NCBI RefSeq assembly: GCF_900129725.1
Contig: NZ_FQWQ01000002.1
Location: 310,001-374,000 of the forward strand
Reading direction: 5' to 3'
DNA from: Chryseolinea serpens
GTDB taxonomy: Bacteria; Bacteroidota; Bacteroidia; Cytophagales; Cyclobacteriaceae
DNA length: 64,000 nt
Shown here: positions 16,364 through 25,549 of the stretch, piece by piece
Layout of the letters: every line of letters begins with the position of its first letter
How positions within the stretch are numbered: the stretch's first letter is position 1
The notes under the pieces: generated by a model
The model's input: only the letters and a program-made list of their open reading frames with translations
What the model was told of the DNA's origin: nothing
The model's database searches: none
Translations under genes and position numbers: made by a program

Positions 16364-18301
16364 ATGCGTTCTGAATTATCTGCCTATACTGAGTTGCACT
16401 CCCGCGAAATCAGTGCGCTGCAAAATCTCATTGACTCCATCCCAGCCCTGGTTGCCCGTGTCGACTGCAACATGACACTGGAGTATCACAACAAGCACTT
16501 TGGCACATGGTTCCCGCGGTCGAATGAACCTTCCTGCACCAGCTTTCATACAGCGATTGGAAAAGAAGCGTTTGATCAAGTACAGAAACACCTGGGCGGG
16601 ATCTTGTCTGGCAGGGATGCTTGTTTTAGCATCTCGTTTTCCCGCGAGGGCGCGTACCGCTACATGGATGTGATCCTGACGCCCGAGTTTGATGCTCAAC
16701 ACCACGTGAGCGGCTTCATTTTTCATGGCACCGATGTCACCGAAAAGATGAGTGTCGAGCACGATCTCCGCGACTATTTTGAAAATGCCAATATCGGCTT
16801 GCATTGGGTGAACGCCGAAGGGGTGATCATCCGCGCCAACCCTGCTGAGCTGAAGATGCTCGGCTACGAAGAACATGAATATGTGGGCCAACCCGTTGCC
16901 AGGTTTCATAAAAACCAGCAGGTTGTCCAGGAGATTTTGACGCGCCTGAAAAACCGGGAAGTGCTTTCGCATCATGAAGCTGAACTGATCTGTAAAGATG
17001 GATCGACGCGGTATGTAGCCATTAACTCGAGCGTGTTATGGGAGGGTGACCGGTTTATTCACTCACGCTGTTTCACCATCGACATCACCGCACAAAAACT
17101 CGCCGCGCAGGCCACGCTCGACAGTGAAGTGCGCTTTAAGACCATGGCCAACCTGGTGCCCCTGATCATCTGGACCACCAACGAAAATGGTTTGTGCACT
17201 TTCCTGAACATCAAATGGAAAGAACTGACCGGCGAGAATGTTGAAGATGGTTTGGGCAATCTTTGGCTTGACGTCATCCATCCCGACGACCGCCAGAATA
17301 TCGAGATCGCGTGGACGAAGTCCGTTTCAGAACGCAAGGTTTTCGAAGCGAAATTTCGCGTGCGCAACGACAAGGGCGGCTATGTGGTGGGTTATGCCAA
17401 TTCGCTTCCCCGGTTCGACTCCAACCATACCTTCATTGGCTATACTGGGATCATTCAGGACGTTACCACCCAAGAACAAATAAAAACCTCCCTGGAAAGA
17501 ATGGTCCTGGACCGCACCGCGGATCTGCGAAAGAAAAATCTTGAACTGGAAGACGCCGAGCAAGCCCTTAAGGCAAAGAATCTTGAACTGGAAAAAACAA
17601 ATGGGGAATTGTCATCCTTCGCCCACGTAGCCAGCCACGATTTGCAGGAGCCCTTGCGCAAAATTCAAACGTTCACCGCCAGAGTCATGCAGTCCGACGG
17701 TGACAAACTTTCTTCGACTGGGCAGGATCTCATGACCCGGGTTCGAACCTCCGCGAGCCGGATGCGCGATCTTATCCAGGATATTCTCTCGTATTCAAAG
17801 GCCGACAAGACCGACGATAAGGTTGAACCAACGGATCTTAATGAGATCCTCACCGATGTCATTCGCGAGTTCGAAGTAAAGATCGAAGAAACCGGGGCGG
17901 TCATTGAGAACACGGGACTTCCTGTGTTGCGCGTTGTTCCCTTCCTGTTTCACCAATTGTTTTTAAATCTCGTCAGCAATGGGTTGAAGTTTTCAAAAAG
18001 AAATTGTGCGCCTTATATTCTCTTTCAATCTCAGCTAACAACGGCCGATTTTGTTCCGGGCATGCAAGGCCCTCAAAATTTCCACCACATTTCCGTGTCC
18101 GACAACGGGATCGGGTTCGAGGCGCAGCAGGCTGAAAAGATCTTCGAAATATTTAACCGCCTTCATGGCCGGCGGGATTTCGAAGGGACGGGAATCGGAC
18201 TGGCCATCTGCAAAAAGGTTGTCGAGCGACACGGCGGAAAAATGACCGCCGAAGGCGAAGTGGACAAAGGCGCAACGTTTCATATTTACTTACCGGCTTA
18301 A
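16364..18301 (+). CDS. Soluble multi-PAS sensor histidine kinase
   Basis: 645 residues without signal peptide or membrane helix, so cytoplasmic. Three PAS domains: about 15-130, 135-250 and 255-370, each ending in the typical PAC-like DVT/DIT segment. A coiled coil (375-415) joins them to the HisKA domain with phosphoacceptor H425 in ASHDLQEPLRKIQTF. The HATPase domain follows: N-box NLVSNGLKFSKR, G1 DNGIGF, and G2 GTGIGLAICKKVVERHGG. No receiver domain and no adjacent response regulator. The next gene, 46 bp downstream, encodes a MEDS protein, suggesting joint sensing. The HDLQEPLRK type is common in phytochrome-like kinases, but no chromophore cysteine is evident. Confidence 0.9.
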   Translation: MRSELSAYTELHSREISALQNLIDSIPALVARVDCNMTLEYHNKHFGTWFPRSNEPSCTSFHTAIGKEAFDQVQKHLGGILSGRDACFSISFSREGAYRYMDVILTPEFDAQHHVSGFIFHGTDVTEKMSVEHDLRDYFENANIGLHWVNAEGVIIRANPAELKMLGYEEHEYVGQPVARFHKNQQVVQEILTRLKNREVLSHHEAELICKDGSTRYVAINSSVLWEGDRFIHSRCFTIDITAQKLAAQATLDSEVRFKTMANLVPLIIWTTNENGLCTFLNIKWKELTGENVEDGLGNLWLDVIHPDDRQNIEIAWTKSVSERKVFEAKFRVRNDKGGYVVGYANSLPRFDSNHTFIGYTGIIQDVTTQEQIKTSLERMVLDRTADLRKKNLELEDAEQALKAKNLELEKTNGELSSFAHVASHDLQEPLRKIQTFTARVMQSDGDKLSSTGQDLMTRVRTSASRMRDLIQDILSYSKADKTDDKVEPTDLNEILTDVIREFEVKIEETGAVIENTGLPVLRVVPFLFHQLFLNLVSNGLKFSKRNCAPYILFQSQLTTADFVPGMQGPQNFHHISVSDNGIGFEAQQAEKIFEIFNRLHGRRDFEGTGIGLAICKKVVERHGGKMTAEGEVDKGATFHIYLPA

Positions 18302-18347
18302 AAATAAATCACATTCATCTACCCTAACTACTAAACCTAATTACCCT

Positions 18348-18989
18348 ATGAAATCCCTCCACACAGACAGCGATTGGACAAAATCATCAGGCACCGTGTT
18401 TTGGGCTGAAATCGCACCCTATGAACATGTCGTTCAAATTTACGATCATGATGACACTTTCTTAAACACGCTCTTTGCCTTTGTCACCGACGGCATACGA
18501 TCCGATGATTGTGTCATCGTCATTGCCACAAAACCGCATTTGGAGTCTTTACATGAACGCCTGTATGAATCGGGTTTCAGCCTCGAGGACTTAGCCGCTA
18601 AGAATTTGTATATGCCGCTAGACGCAGAAGTCGCGCTGTCGAAGTTTATGGTGAATGACTGGCCCGATGCAACGCTGTTCCTGGACCTGGTTTCCGGTTT
18701 GATCTCGAAGGCTAAAAAAGACAATCGCCGGGTTAGAGCGTTCGGCGAAATGGTGGCGATACTTTGGGCCAGGGAACAGGTTGGGGCTACGGTGCGGCTT
18801 GAACAATTGTGGAACAGCTTCTGCGAATCACAGGCCTTCTGTTTGTTCTGTGCTTATCCCCAAAGCGGATTTACCCAGGATGCCGTTGATTCCGTCATGC
18901 ACATTTGCAGTGCCCACTCAAAAATGATCAGGACCGGAAACGATAAGGGCTTGAACGATATTTATTACAAGTCGATGGGGATCGCCTGA
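18348..18989 (+). CDS. MEDS-domain sensory protein
   Basis: 213 residues. EHVVQIYDHDDTFLNTLFAF opens a MEDS domain (the sensory domain first named in methanogen/methylotroph DcmR proteins), which continues through DDCVIVIATKPHLESL, the DAEVALSKFMVNDWPD block and RVRAFGEMVAILWARE. It is a RecA-like fold without a clear Walker motif. In DcmR it precedes a DNA-binding domain; here the protein consists of MEDS alone. Cytoplasmic. It lies 46 bp after the PAS kinase, in the same orientation, so the two probably form one operon and one sensory path. Ligand unknown. Confidence 0.85.
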   Translation: MKSLHTDSDWTKSSGTVFWAEIAPYEHVVQIYDHDDTFLNTLFAFVTDGIRSDDCVIVIATKPHLESLHERLYESGFSLEDLAAKNLYMPLDAEVALSKFMVNDWPDATLFLDLVSGLISKAKKDNRRVRAFGEMVAILWAREQVGATVRLEQLWNSFCESQAFCLFCAYPQSGFTQDAVDSVMHICSAHSKMIRTGNDKGLNDIYYKSMGIA

Positions 18990-19019
18990 AGCGCCGGTAT
19001 GTCTCACTTCGCGCGCTTC
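18988..19019. terminator. Weak inverted repeat between convergent genes
   Basis: GAAGCGC (18988-18994) pairs with GCGCTTC (19013-19019) across an 18-nt loop, lying exactly in the gap between two convergent genes. It lacks a T-run, so a terminator role is only possible. Confidence 0.3.
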
Positions 19020-19868
19020 TCACGGACAGGTGTATGAAAACGTCTGATTAAAAGTATACTCTCCATTTTTATTTTTGTTGGTATTGGTGCGCACCAACGG
19101 GAAGCCCTGGTCATTGTAGGTGTAGGTCATCGTCCGGCTAAAGAAGTTGTCGCCGGTGCCAAAGGAGTAGTCGAGAGGGTTGTTGTTGCTCAATGCGGTC
19201 AGCACAGGTTCGGGGTCGTAGTTATCCCAGGCGAAATTGTTCATTAAAAATTTCCACATGGGCATCGATGCGTATGGGGTTGGCTTGTCATCATAGGCGG
19301 TAGCCGTGATGCTGGCCGTCCCGGTCACTGGACCCTCCACCCATACATATTGCAACTCCGTGACGTTGTTTTTGTCGTTGTAAGAAATCGTCAGCTCCCA
19401 CTCTCCATCGCCCACCCACATGGTTTTCTCGCGTATTTTTGAAATCCGGGATTTAGCGTCATAAGAGAAAAAATACTGCTTGTAGTCAGCCATGACAATT
19501 CCCTCCGGGTCGGTGGCCGAAATGTGCGCCACGTTGGGTAGCGTTTTCAAAGAAAGGTCGGCATCATAGCGCATAACCGATTTGGCAACCCCGGCGCCAT
19601 TAACAACGCTATCGTAGTTCACCTTCAGGGTGGATACTTCCATACCCGTTGATCCATATTTCGTGATCTTCAACGGCATGCCTTTGCTATCGTACTCATA
19701 TTTCCAGGAGGCCGCATTACCGGACAGTGCCGTGGTTTCATTTTGTATAACGCACTGCGTATTCACTCCAACCGGTGACGGCGTGATACTTTTCTCACAT
19801 CCCAATAAGAGTGTGAGACTCAAAGCCGCGAAAAGTAGTGCGCGTCTTTTTTGCCATTCTTTTTTCAT
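19020..19868 (-). CDS. Lipoprotein with YD/RHS-like beta repeats
   Basis: 282 residues with a lipoprotein signal (LSLTLLLGC, lipidated C24). The mature part contains repeated strands of the type YEYDSKGMPLKITKYGS, FFSYDAKSRISKIREK and YTYNDQGFPLVRTNTN, which resemble the YD/RHS or DUF4595-like beta repeats of Bacteroidota surface lipoproteins. Probably outer-membrane anchored. No enzymatic motif. It is followed upstream (minus strand order) by a DUF4136 lipoprotein gene 113 bp away, not clearly co-transcribed. Confidence 0.75.
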   Translation of the reverse strand: MKKEWQKRRALLFAALSLTLLLGCEKSITPSPVGVNTQCVIQNETTALSGNAASWKYEYDSKGMPLKITKYGSTGMEVSTLKVNYDSVVNGAGVAKSVMRYDADLSLKTLPNVAHISATDPEGIVMADYKQYFFSYDAKSRISKIREKTMWVGDGEWELTISYNDKNNVTELQYVWVEGPVTGTASITATAYDDKPTPYASMPMWKFLMNNFAWDNYDPEPVLTALSNNNPLDYSFGTGDNFFSRTMTYTYNDQGFPLVRTNTNKNKNGEYTFNQTFSYTCP

Positions 19869-19981
19869 GGGTCTCTTTGTGTTGATTGTTCAACAAAGGA
19901 GACCACGATCCGGCTGTCAATCAATAACCCATTTGGGTCATACCTTGATCCAGGGACACGGTAGGGCTGGGTTGGTCGCGT

Positions 19982-20518
19982 TTATTTCGCCGCTGCCTTC
20001 GGATACTTTGTGAAAATCGCCGCTACAGCCGACTTGATGTTTGCTTCCTTGCGCTCAGGCGATACGTGCTCGTCCAGCGTTTTTGTGCCTCGACCCTGCC
20101 ATACGATTTTCTCGGTGGTCTTGTCGATCGCGTTAATGAAGAGCGTGCCTTTCGTGAAGGTGTTGTAGTCGATGTAGGTCGTGCCGCCTCCCCAACCGTA
20201 GCCATAGCCCCAACGACCATAGCCGCCGGTGTTGGTGGCCGTGGCGGTCATTTCTTCCTCGGTCTTCACAAAAACATCGACCAGTGCGTCGGGCGTTTCC
20301 GACTTCGTGAAACCGCGCTTGGCCAGTTCGGCCTCTACCGCGGCCAGGATCCGGTCGCGATCGAGTTGTTGGATTTCGGGGAGCTTGGCGGCGTGTTCGG
20401 TGAGCGTGTAGGTTTTGTACTTCGAAAAGTCGGCCGTTTTATCATAGTCAAAACTCGTGGTCACCGACGAACAGGCGACGACCGCCAACAGGAACAGGAG
20501 GCAGTAGAAAGTTTTCAT
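19982..20518 (-). CDS. DUF4136 lipoprotein
   Basis: 178 residues. Lipobox LLAVVAC gives a lipidated C16. The mature domain shows the DUF4136 pattern: SFDYDKTADFSKYKTYTL near the start, LAKRGFTKSETPDALVDVFV in the middle (20-residue excerpt), a Gly/Tyr/Trp-rich insertion GGYGRWGYGYGWGGG, then GTLFINAIDKTTEKIVWQGR. DUF4136 proteins are outer-membrane lipoproteins of unknown function, widespread in Bacteroidota and Proteobacteria. Single gene. Confidence 0.88.
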   Translation of the reverse strand: MKTFYCLLFLLAVVACSSVTTSFDYDKTADFSKYKTYTLTEHAAKLPEIQQLDRDRILAAVEAELAKRGFTKSETPDALVDVFVKTEEEMTATATNTGGYGRWGYGYGWGGGTTYIDYNTFTKGTLFINAIDKTTEKIVWQGRGTKTLDEHVSPERKEANIKSAVAAIFTKYPKAAAK

Positions 20519-20723
20519 AGGGTTTATTTTTTTGTTTCGGTATTTTCTTTGAGGGATAGCATCGGATAACCCTCGCCGTTTCGATGTAAAGCATCAAACC
20601 GCGGTTTCGCCCAAGGCCAACAATTGTGCCAACGCCCATCCAAATCCGAAGTGTGGAATTTTCGCAGAAAACCGATTTGCAGATGATGTCGACGTCCCAC
20701 TGGCACAGCGTAGCACAGGCGTT

Positions 20724-20764
20724 GCTCACGAAATATCGTGAGCGGCGACGAAATATCGTGAGCG
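20724..20764. repeat. Palindrome with a tandem partial copy
   Basis: GCTCACGAAATATCGTGAGC is a 20-bp palindrome (20724-20743) with one central mismatch pair. A 17-bp direct copy ACGAAATATCGTGAGCG starts at 20728 and again at 20748, exactly 20 bp apart. The pair lies between the DUF4136 gene and the end of the porin gene, both on the minus strand. Confidence 0.6.
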
Positions 20765-20809
20765 AAATTGCGGAAAGCCCCCCCTGTCGGTTCATTTCAT
20801 GTGCCTGTC

Positions 20810-22249
20810 TCACCACAGCCACCACTCTGTTTTCACACCGAAATAATGGCCCCATCGCTTGCTGCCGGTTTGCGCGAGGTAAGGCGAGTACAGGTGATCC
20901 GCCGCAAATTTATTGTAGTGCGCCACACTGTAGACCAGCCTGAAATGGGGACGGCTCCAGACATCCCGCTTGCCATTCGGAACAACCGTTGGCGCGATAC
21001 TGAATTTAATCATCTGCGCCGGATCCTGGGTCCCATCTTTTCGGGAAGAGAAATCCAGTTCATGTAACAAATGGAACCAATCTTTAATGTACCATGTGCC
21101 CCGGGCCCCAATCGCGAAATCGATTTTTCGGTTAAACACGGGTCGCCCCTGGTAATCGAGTGTTGTGTTCAGGCTATCGCTGGCGCCCTTGCTCTTTGTG
21201 AAAATGCCATAGGCATTCAGGGAATAGCGGGGGCTCACATTCCACAAAATACTTTCCGTGATCGCCATGGACCATGCTTTTCGAAAGCGTTGTGTTTCCA
21301 GGTTGGGACCGCCATACGTCAGGAAAGTTTTGCTGGCACCACCATCGCCACCATTGGCTATGCCCGTGCCGAAGCGAACACTCATATCGAAAAAAGAACC
21401 CGGCAAACGTGTAGAGAGATTCTGCTTGTACTTGGCACCCAACACGTATCCATAGTCAGCAGGATAATTCAGGCTGGTTGTGGTGTCCGACAGCGTACCG
21501 TTTGCCAGCCGGTGATACTCGGCCAGGAACTTGAGATACCCATTTTTCACAGGGAGAATGTGCTCCAAAATATAAACGGCCCGATTGCGCAATCCGAGCA
21601 CGGGCGTGCCGTTGACGATGTTCAGGTAAAAGTAAGGCGGCAGTGTCGACGCCGTATCCACGGCGGTGGGAAACATCACCGAGAATTGTGTCTGCTTGTA
21701 TTGTATGCCAAACCCTTGCGCGCTATGATCATCAAAATAAAAGTGATCGATGATGTGAATGTCGTCGCCCCGAAAAAAACGCGCGCCAACCCAAACCGTC
21801 CAGGGGCTGCCGCGGATGTTTTTTGCTTCGGCAAAAAGTTCGGGTAATGCCGTGGTAATGCCACCGTATGATTTGCTGGTAACGTTGCCAATGATCTGGC
21901 CTTGCGTGGTATAAAAAGCAAAACGCGCCTGGACGGTGATGTGGGTTGTGTCGGAAGCTGCCCCCACCGGCGCAAAATGAAGTGCCGTGGCCAATTCAAA
22001 GTAGTCCACTTCTTCCATGCGCCCTCCTATGGACCCCATCCCATTGAGGTTGAGCGGCCGGGGGTACTGAATGTTGTCACCCCTGGCGATGCCCACCCTC
22101 CCATAGCTTCCGATGGAAAAGTGTTTATTCGTCACTACCGGTACTTGTGCACGGAGGCAAAAGATCACGCCCGGTAACATGACACCCAGAAGATAAACGC
22201 TCTTTCGAATAACGCTTACGGTTCTGCCGGATGTGCTGACGTTCATCAT
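20810..22249 (-). CDS. LamB-like carbohydrate porin
   Basis: 479 residues with an N-terminal signal region (hydrophobic VYLLGVMLPGVIFCLRAQ). The mature protein follows the maltoporin pattern: FSIGSYGRVGIA at the start, WVGARFFRGDDIHIIDHFYF like the conserved LamB segment, and it ends with a beta strand closing in aromatic residues (GHYFGVKTEWWLW), as outer-membrane barrels do. Alternating strands continue over the full length. Maltoporins form trimeric channels for sugars. Substrate specificity cannot be read here, and there is no sugar-utilisation gene next to it. Starts at the first of two adjacent ATGs. Confidence 0.75.
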   Translation of the reverse strand: MMNVSTSGRTVSVIRKSVYLLGVMLPGVIFCLRAQVPVVTNKHFSIGSYGRVGIARGDNIQYPRPLNLNGMGSIGGRMEEVDYFELATALHFAPVGAASDTTHITVQARFAFYTTQGQIIGNVTSKSYGGITTALPELFAEAKNIRGSPWTVWVGARFFRGDDIHIIDHFYFDDHSAQGFGIQYKQTQFSVMFPTAVDTASTLPPYFYLNIVNGTPVLGLRNRAVYILEHILPVKNGYLKFLAEYHRLANGTLSDTTTSLNYPADYGYVLGAKYKQNLSTRLPGSFFDMSVRFGTGIANGGDGGASKTFLTYGGPNLETQRFRKAWSMAITESILWNVSPRYSLNAYGIFTKSKGASDSLNTTLDYQGRPVFNRKIDFAIGARGTWYIKDWFHLLHELDFSSRKDGTQDPAQMIKFSIAPTVVPNGKRDVWSRPHFRLVYSVAHYNKFAADHLYSPYLAQTGSKRWGHYFGVKTEWWLW

Positions 22250-22968
22250 GATCGCTACATTATAAAGGAGGATTCAGCAAGCCCATTTTTTCAACGTTAC
22301 AGCGTTGCATTTTTTTTGTTTGATTTTCGGATATCCCGACTTCACACCAGGGTTGTAGAAGCCGTTTCAATTCGCGCGTATGATTTGACTGACTGCCGGG
22401 ACAACACGATCAACGAAAACGTTTTCTTTTTTTGGTTCATCTCTCCGCAGACGTCCATCGCGTCTTCCCCAATACCGCTTCATATTATTTTAGCTTCAGA
22501 AACGTGCAGATAATTTCAGTAATGACGAAATGCGACTAGCCGGTAATCGAGCGAACGCCGCGAGCCCTTCGAAACAAATTAAATGTATAGAATTATCAAA
22601 CCCTGATCTTGTTTGCCCCTGATTTAACCGTGAAATGCACACCATGTAACCGTTAAACGGCACTACGGTTGTGACCCGCTTTCGAAAAAATATACATTTA
22701 TTGATCGTTACACAGAGTCACATGGGGGCCATTTTATGCCCTGTCTCGGTCTCGCAAAAATGCCGGCACAAGGCAAAGCGCCCAATCCAAAAAAGTTGTG
22801 TTATAAATAGTTTCCGGGAACTGCTCTTCGAACGATCTCACGCGGAGAGGAATTGTAGGGTAAAATGTTTTGCTCGTCAAAATCATTGCCAGCTGTCGAT
22901 CATTATCTCCAGTCCTTGTCGACAAAACTTGATGTGAACCAAAATTCAGTACTTCAAAAAAGAAACTT
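22250..22968. other. 719-bp gene-free interval
   Basis: Between the divergent porin and YceI genes. No convincing coding frame. It holds a small hairpin CAACG-N7-CGTTG followed by T8 (about 22292-22318) and a TAACGG-type motif AACCGTTAAACGG at 22648-22660 with an inverted ACGGTT copy at 22665-22670. The long leader ahead of the redox operon could carry its regulatory sites; I see no known riboswitch. Confidence 0.6.
22648..22670. promoter_or_regulatory. TAACGG-type inverted motif upstream of redox operon
   Basis: AACCGTTAAACGG (22648-22660) contains CCGT-TAA-ACGG, and AACCGT also pairs with ACGGTT at 22665-22670. Same core as motifs near 11350, 34120, 47544 and 48488. It lies about 300 bp before the YceI gene. 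Confidence 0.35.
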
Positions 22969-23643
22969 ATGAGTTTACTTAGACGGAGACTTCTGACGGC
23001 CATTTTACTAGTGGCCGGCTATTGTGGCTACATTGCCGCCTGTACCCACGAAGATGAGTTGTTAACCAGCCAGGGACCTAATATCGAACGTGGCGACGAA
23101 AAAGTTTCCCTGGAAAGCACCAATACTTCCTTCGACAAAGCACACTCCAACGTCCAATGGGCATCCGCCTATCTCGGGGCCACCTCTTTGTTGACGGGTC
23201 GTTTTGACAATTTTGGTTTTGACACGTTCAACTTTGACGAATCCAATGCCGCGGGAATTAGTTTCTCGGCCTGGGTATGGCTGAATTCCGTAAACACCAG
23301 CGAACCCGGCCGCGACGACGGATGTCTTCTCCAGACCTTTGGAACATCCGGGAATCTCACCACCGAAGATGAAAACCTCGCCATCATCACCAGCAAGAAA
23401 GTGGAGTTGAGCACGACCGATAAAGGGTACAACGTTACGGCGGATCTAACATTCCACGGCGTCACGAAAGAAGTGACCTGCAAAATGAACTACGATGGCA
23501 AGACCGCGTCGGGCGGAAATGACGTCTATGGGTTCAGTCTTCAATTCCAATTTCTTGCTAAAACCGATTTCCTGATCGAGTCCAGCAATGTTGGTGACAA
23601 TGCTGATGTGAAGTGTAATGCCGTATTCCGGGTGGCTAACTGA
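22969..23643 (+). CDS. YceI-like lipoprotein, first gene of redox operon
   Basis: 224 residues. Signal with lipobox (VAGYCGYIAAC; lipidated C25). The mature domain is YceI-like: FDKAHSNVQWASAYLGAT is the typical opening strand pair, and ADLTFHGVTKEVTCKMNY is the conserved core of that lipocalin-like fold. YceI proteins bind polyisoprenoids or similar amphiphiles in the periplasm; relatives are often encoded with cytochromes. It begins a run of eight same-strand genes with gaps mostly under 80 bp, so it is probably part of a respiratory-type operon. Confidence 0.85.
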   Translation: MSLLRRRLLTAILLVAGYCGYIAACTHEDELLTSQGPNIERGDEKVSLESTNTSFDKAHSNVQWASAYLGATSLLTGRFDNFGFDTFNFDESNAAGISFSAWVWLNSVNTSEPGRDDGCLLQTFGTSGNLTTEDENLAIITSKKVELSTTDKGYNVTADLTFHGVTKEVTCKMNYDGKTASGGNDVYGFSLQFQFLAKTDFLIESSNVGDNADVKCNAVFRVAN

Positions 23644-23708
23644 TCCATTCGACAGCATTTTTCATTCGCCAAACTACAATTGTGAACAGTATCTAAAATC
23701 GAAACAAG

Positions 23709-24098
23709 ATGCGTCGAACATTACTCACCAGTCTGTTTATCATCGCCTTCGTTGGGGTGTGTTCAGTAGGATGCTATAAAGATGTCATCAGCCCCGGATC
23801 CGACCCCAACGGCCCTCCGCAATTTGTAAGTTTCAGCGGAGATCTTATCCCGCTCTTTAACGCACATTGCAATAGCACGGGCTGCCACGATGCAGGACCT
23901 GCTCACGCGCCTTCGCTTGTCCCGGAAAAAGCATACAACGCGATCATCTCCGGTGGTTATGTAAATACGGCGGTGCCAAACTCCAGCAAGCTTTACACGG
24001 TCGTGCAGACCGGCTCGATGCCTCCTACGGGAGCGCTACCGGCCAACAATGCGCAGTTGATCCTGGATTGGGTCAGAAATGGAGCACCCAATAACTAA
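23709..24098 (+). CDS. Cytochrome c-like lipoprotein with CX4CH site
   Basis: 129 residues with a lipoprotein signal (FIIAFVGVCSVGC; lipidated C21 or C17). The haem site reads C-N-S-T-G-C-H, i.e. CX4CH and not the usual CX2CH, in HCNSTGCHDAG. GSMPPTG supplies a plausible methionine axial ligand and LILDWVRNGAP is the usual C-terminal helix of small class I cytochromes. CX4CH haem sites occur in some multihaem cytochromes and need suitable maturation. An electron-carrying role in the operon is likely. An alternative is a haem-free relative. Confidence 0.75.
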   Translation: MRRTLLTSLFIIAFVGVCSVGCYKDVISPGSDPNGPPQFVSFSGDLIPLFNAHCNSTGCHDAGPAHAPSLVPEKAYNAIISGGYVNTAVPNSSKLYTVVQTGSMPPTGALPANNAQLILDWVRNGAPNN

Positions 24099-24114
24099 GT
24101 ATTGAACCCGCAAC

Positions 24115-25035
24115 ATGCAACGTATGAAGGCTTCCATCCTAAACCAAAAAATAAAAGTCCCGGGTTTGATCTCGCTCGCGCTGATCCTGTTGTTATGGAA
24201 CCCCGTTTATAGCCAGGAGGATTCTGTCGCCGCCCCGACGGCCAAGGCTTCAAAGCCTGTAAAAAATATGTTTTCGGGCATATGGTTGATCGACAACCAG
24301 AGCGCCATGGTGCCCATCAAGGGAACTTTTGAATTTGACATCCTTCACCGGTTTGGCGTGGTCAACAATGGATATGAAGATTTCTTCGGTCTGTTTGCCT
24401 CTTCGAACATCCGCCTGGGCTTCAACTACAGCCCTATTGATCGTCTTTACGTCGGCTTCGGGCTGACGAAATACAAAATGTTATGGGACGTCAATGCCAA
24501 ATATGCCATTTTTCAACAAACGAGCGACGGACGATGGCCGGTGAGTATTACCTACTACGGGAATGCTGCCATCGACACACGTTCAGAAGAATTTTTTGTT
24601 CATTTTTCAGACCGGCTGAGCTACTTCAATCAAATCATCATTGCCCGCAAGATCACCCCGAAATTTTCCGCGCAGATCGCCCCGAGCCTCTCCCACACCA
24701 ACGTGGTGAACGGCTACTATAGCGAACCGGGCGTCGTGAGTCCGGAAAGAAAGCACGACCACTTTGCCGTGGCGATCTCCGGAAGGTATAAACTGACCGA
24801 GACACTTTCCGTATTGGCAAATTATGATCAGCCGATCACAAAGCATAAGTCGGGAAATCCACATCCCAACCTCTCTTTTGGGTTGGATGTGACCACGAGT
24901 TCGCACTCGTTCCAACTCTTCTTTGGCAACTACTATTTCCTGTCGCCACAACAAAACAACATGTATAACGCCAACGACTATACGAAAGGGCAATACCTTA
25001 TTGGATTCAACATCACAAGACTCTGGAATTTCTGA
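24115..25035 (+). CDS. DUF5777-family outer-membrane beta-barrel
   Basis: 306 residues; signal peptide ending near VYSQ (a second ATG at 24124 is equally possible as start). The body alternates strands and aromatic turns (GTFEFDILHRFGVVNNGYED, 20 residues, then FGLFASSNIRLGFNYSP) and ends in ITRLWNF, a typical barrel terminus. I assign DUF5777, a Bacteroidota barrel family. It sits 16 bp after the CX4CH cytochrome and before a soluble cytochrome c, so it could be the outer-membrane part of the same module, for example a channel for substrate or electron carrier. Function of the family is unknown. Confidence 0.8.
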   Translation: MQRMKASILNQKIKVPGLISLALILLLWNPVYSQEDSVAAPTAKASKPVKNMFSGIWLIDNQSAMVPIKGTFEFDILHRFGVVNNGYEDFFGLFASSNIRLGFNYSPIDRLYVGFGLTKYKMLWDVNAKYAIFQQTSDGRWPVSITYYGNAAIDTRSEEFFVHFSDRLSYFNQIIIARKITPKFSAQIAPSLSHTNVVNGYYSEPGVVSPERKHDHFAVAISGRYKLTETLSVLANYDQPITKHKSGNPHPNLSFGLDVTTSSHSFQLFFGNYYFLSPQQNNMYNANDYTKGQYLIGFNITRLWNF

Positions 25036-25111
25036 CCTCCTGCAGGCTTCCTGCGGACCAAGGAAACGACTGAATTTAGAACACTAACGCATCACATTAA
25101 AACATACCACT

Positions 25112-25516
25112 ATGAAATTAAAACTTTCAACCCTATCCTACCTGGTACCCAGCGTACTTTTAATTTTTGGATTCTCTGCATCCCTTGCTCAACAACCTTG
25201 GGTTGCGCCGGAGAAGGTTGCCAAAATGGCTAACCCGGTAAAATCCGACGCCGAGTCGCTCGACAACGGCAAATCGTTGTGGGTGACACACTGCCAGTCC
25301 TGTCATGGAAAAAAAGGAAAAGGTGATGGAAGTAAAGCGGCGCAATTAAAGACCCCTGTCGGCGATTTTACTTCGGCGGATTTTCAAAAGCAATCCGACG
25401 GTTCGATCTTCTACAAAACCAGTGAGGGCAGAACGGATATGCCGAGTTTCAAAAAGAAGATCCCGGACGCAGACGACATTTGGAGCCTGGTGAACTACAT
25501 CCGCACATTGAAGTAA
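25112..25516 (+). CDS. Monohaem cytochrome c (class I)
   Basis: 134 residues with signal peptide (LIFGFSASLAQ). Haem site C61-Q-S-C64-H65 followed by GKKGKGDG, and a methionine in TDMPSFKKKI as the sixth ligand; the fold ends with IWSLVNYIRTLK. It is a soluble periplasmic electron carrier, likely the exit or entry point for electrons to the NrfD/ferredoxin subunits encoded downstream. Confidence 0.93.
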   Translation: MKLKLSTLSYLVPSVLLIFGFSASLAQQPWVAPEKVAKMANPVKSDAESLDNGKSLWVTHCQSCHGKKGKGDGSKAAQLKTPVGDFTSADFQKQSDGSIFYKTSEGRTDMPSFKKKIPDADDIWSLVNYIRTLK

Positions 25517-25549
25517 TCGTCTTTTGAAGATGAACGAGAAACACCTGCC

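Noticed and set aside
22671-22937. 88-residue open frame upstream of the YceI gene
   Set aside because: Non-ATG start, basic low-information sequence, no family, no ribosome-binding context.
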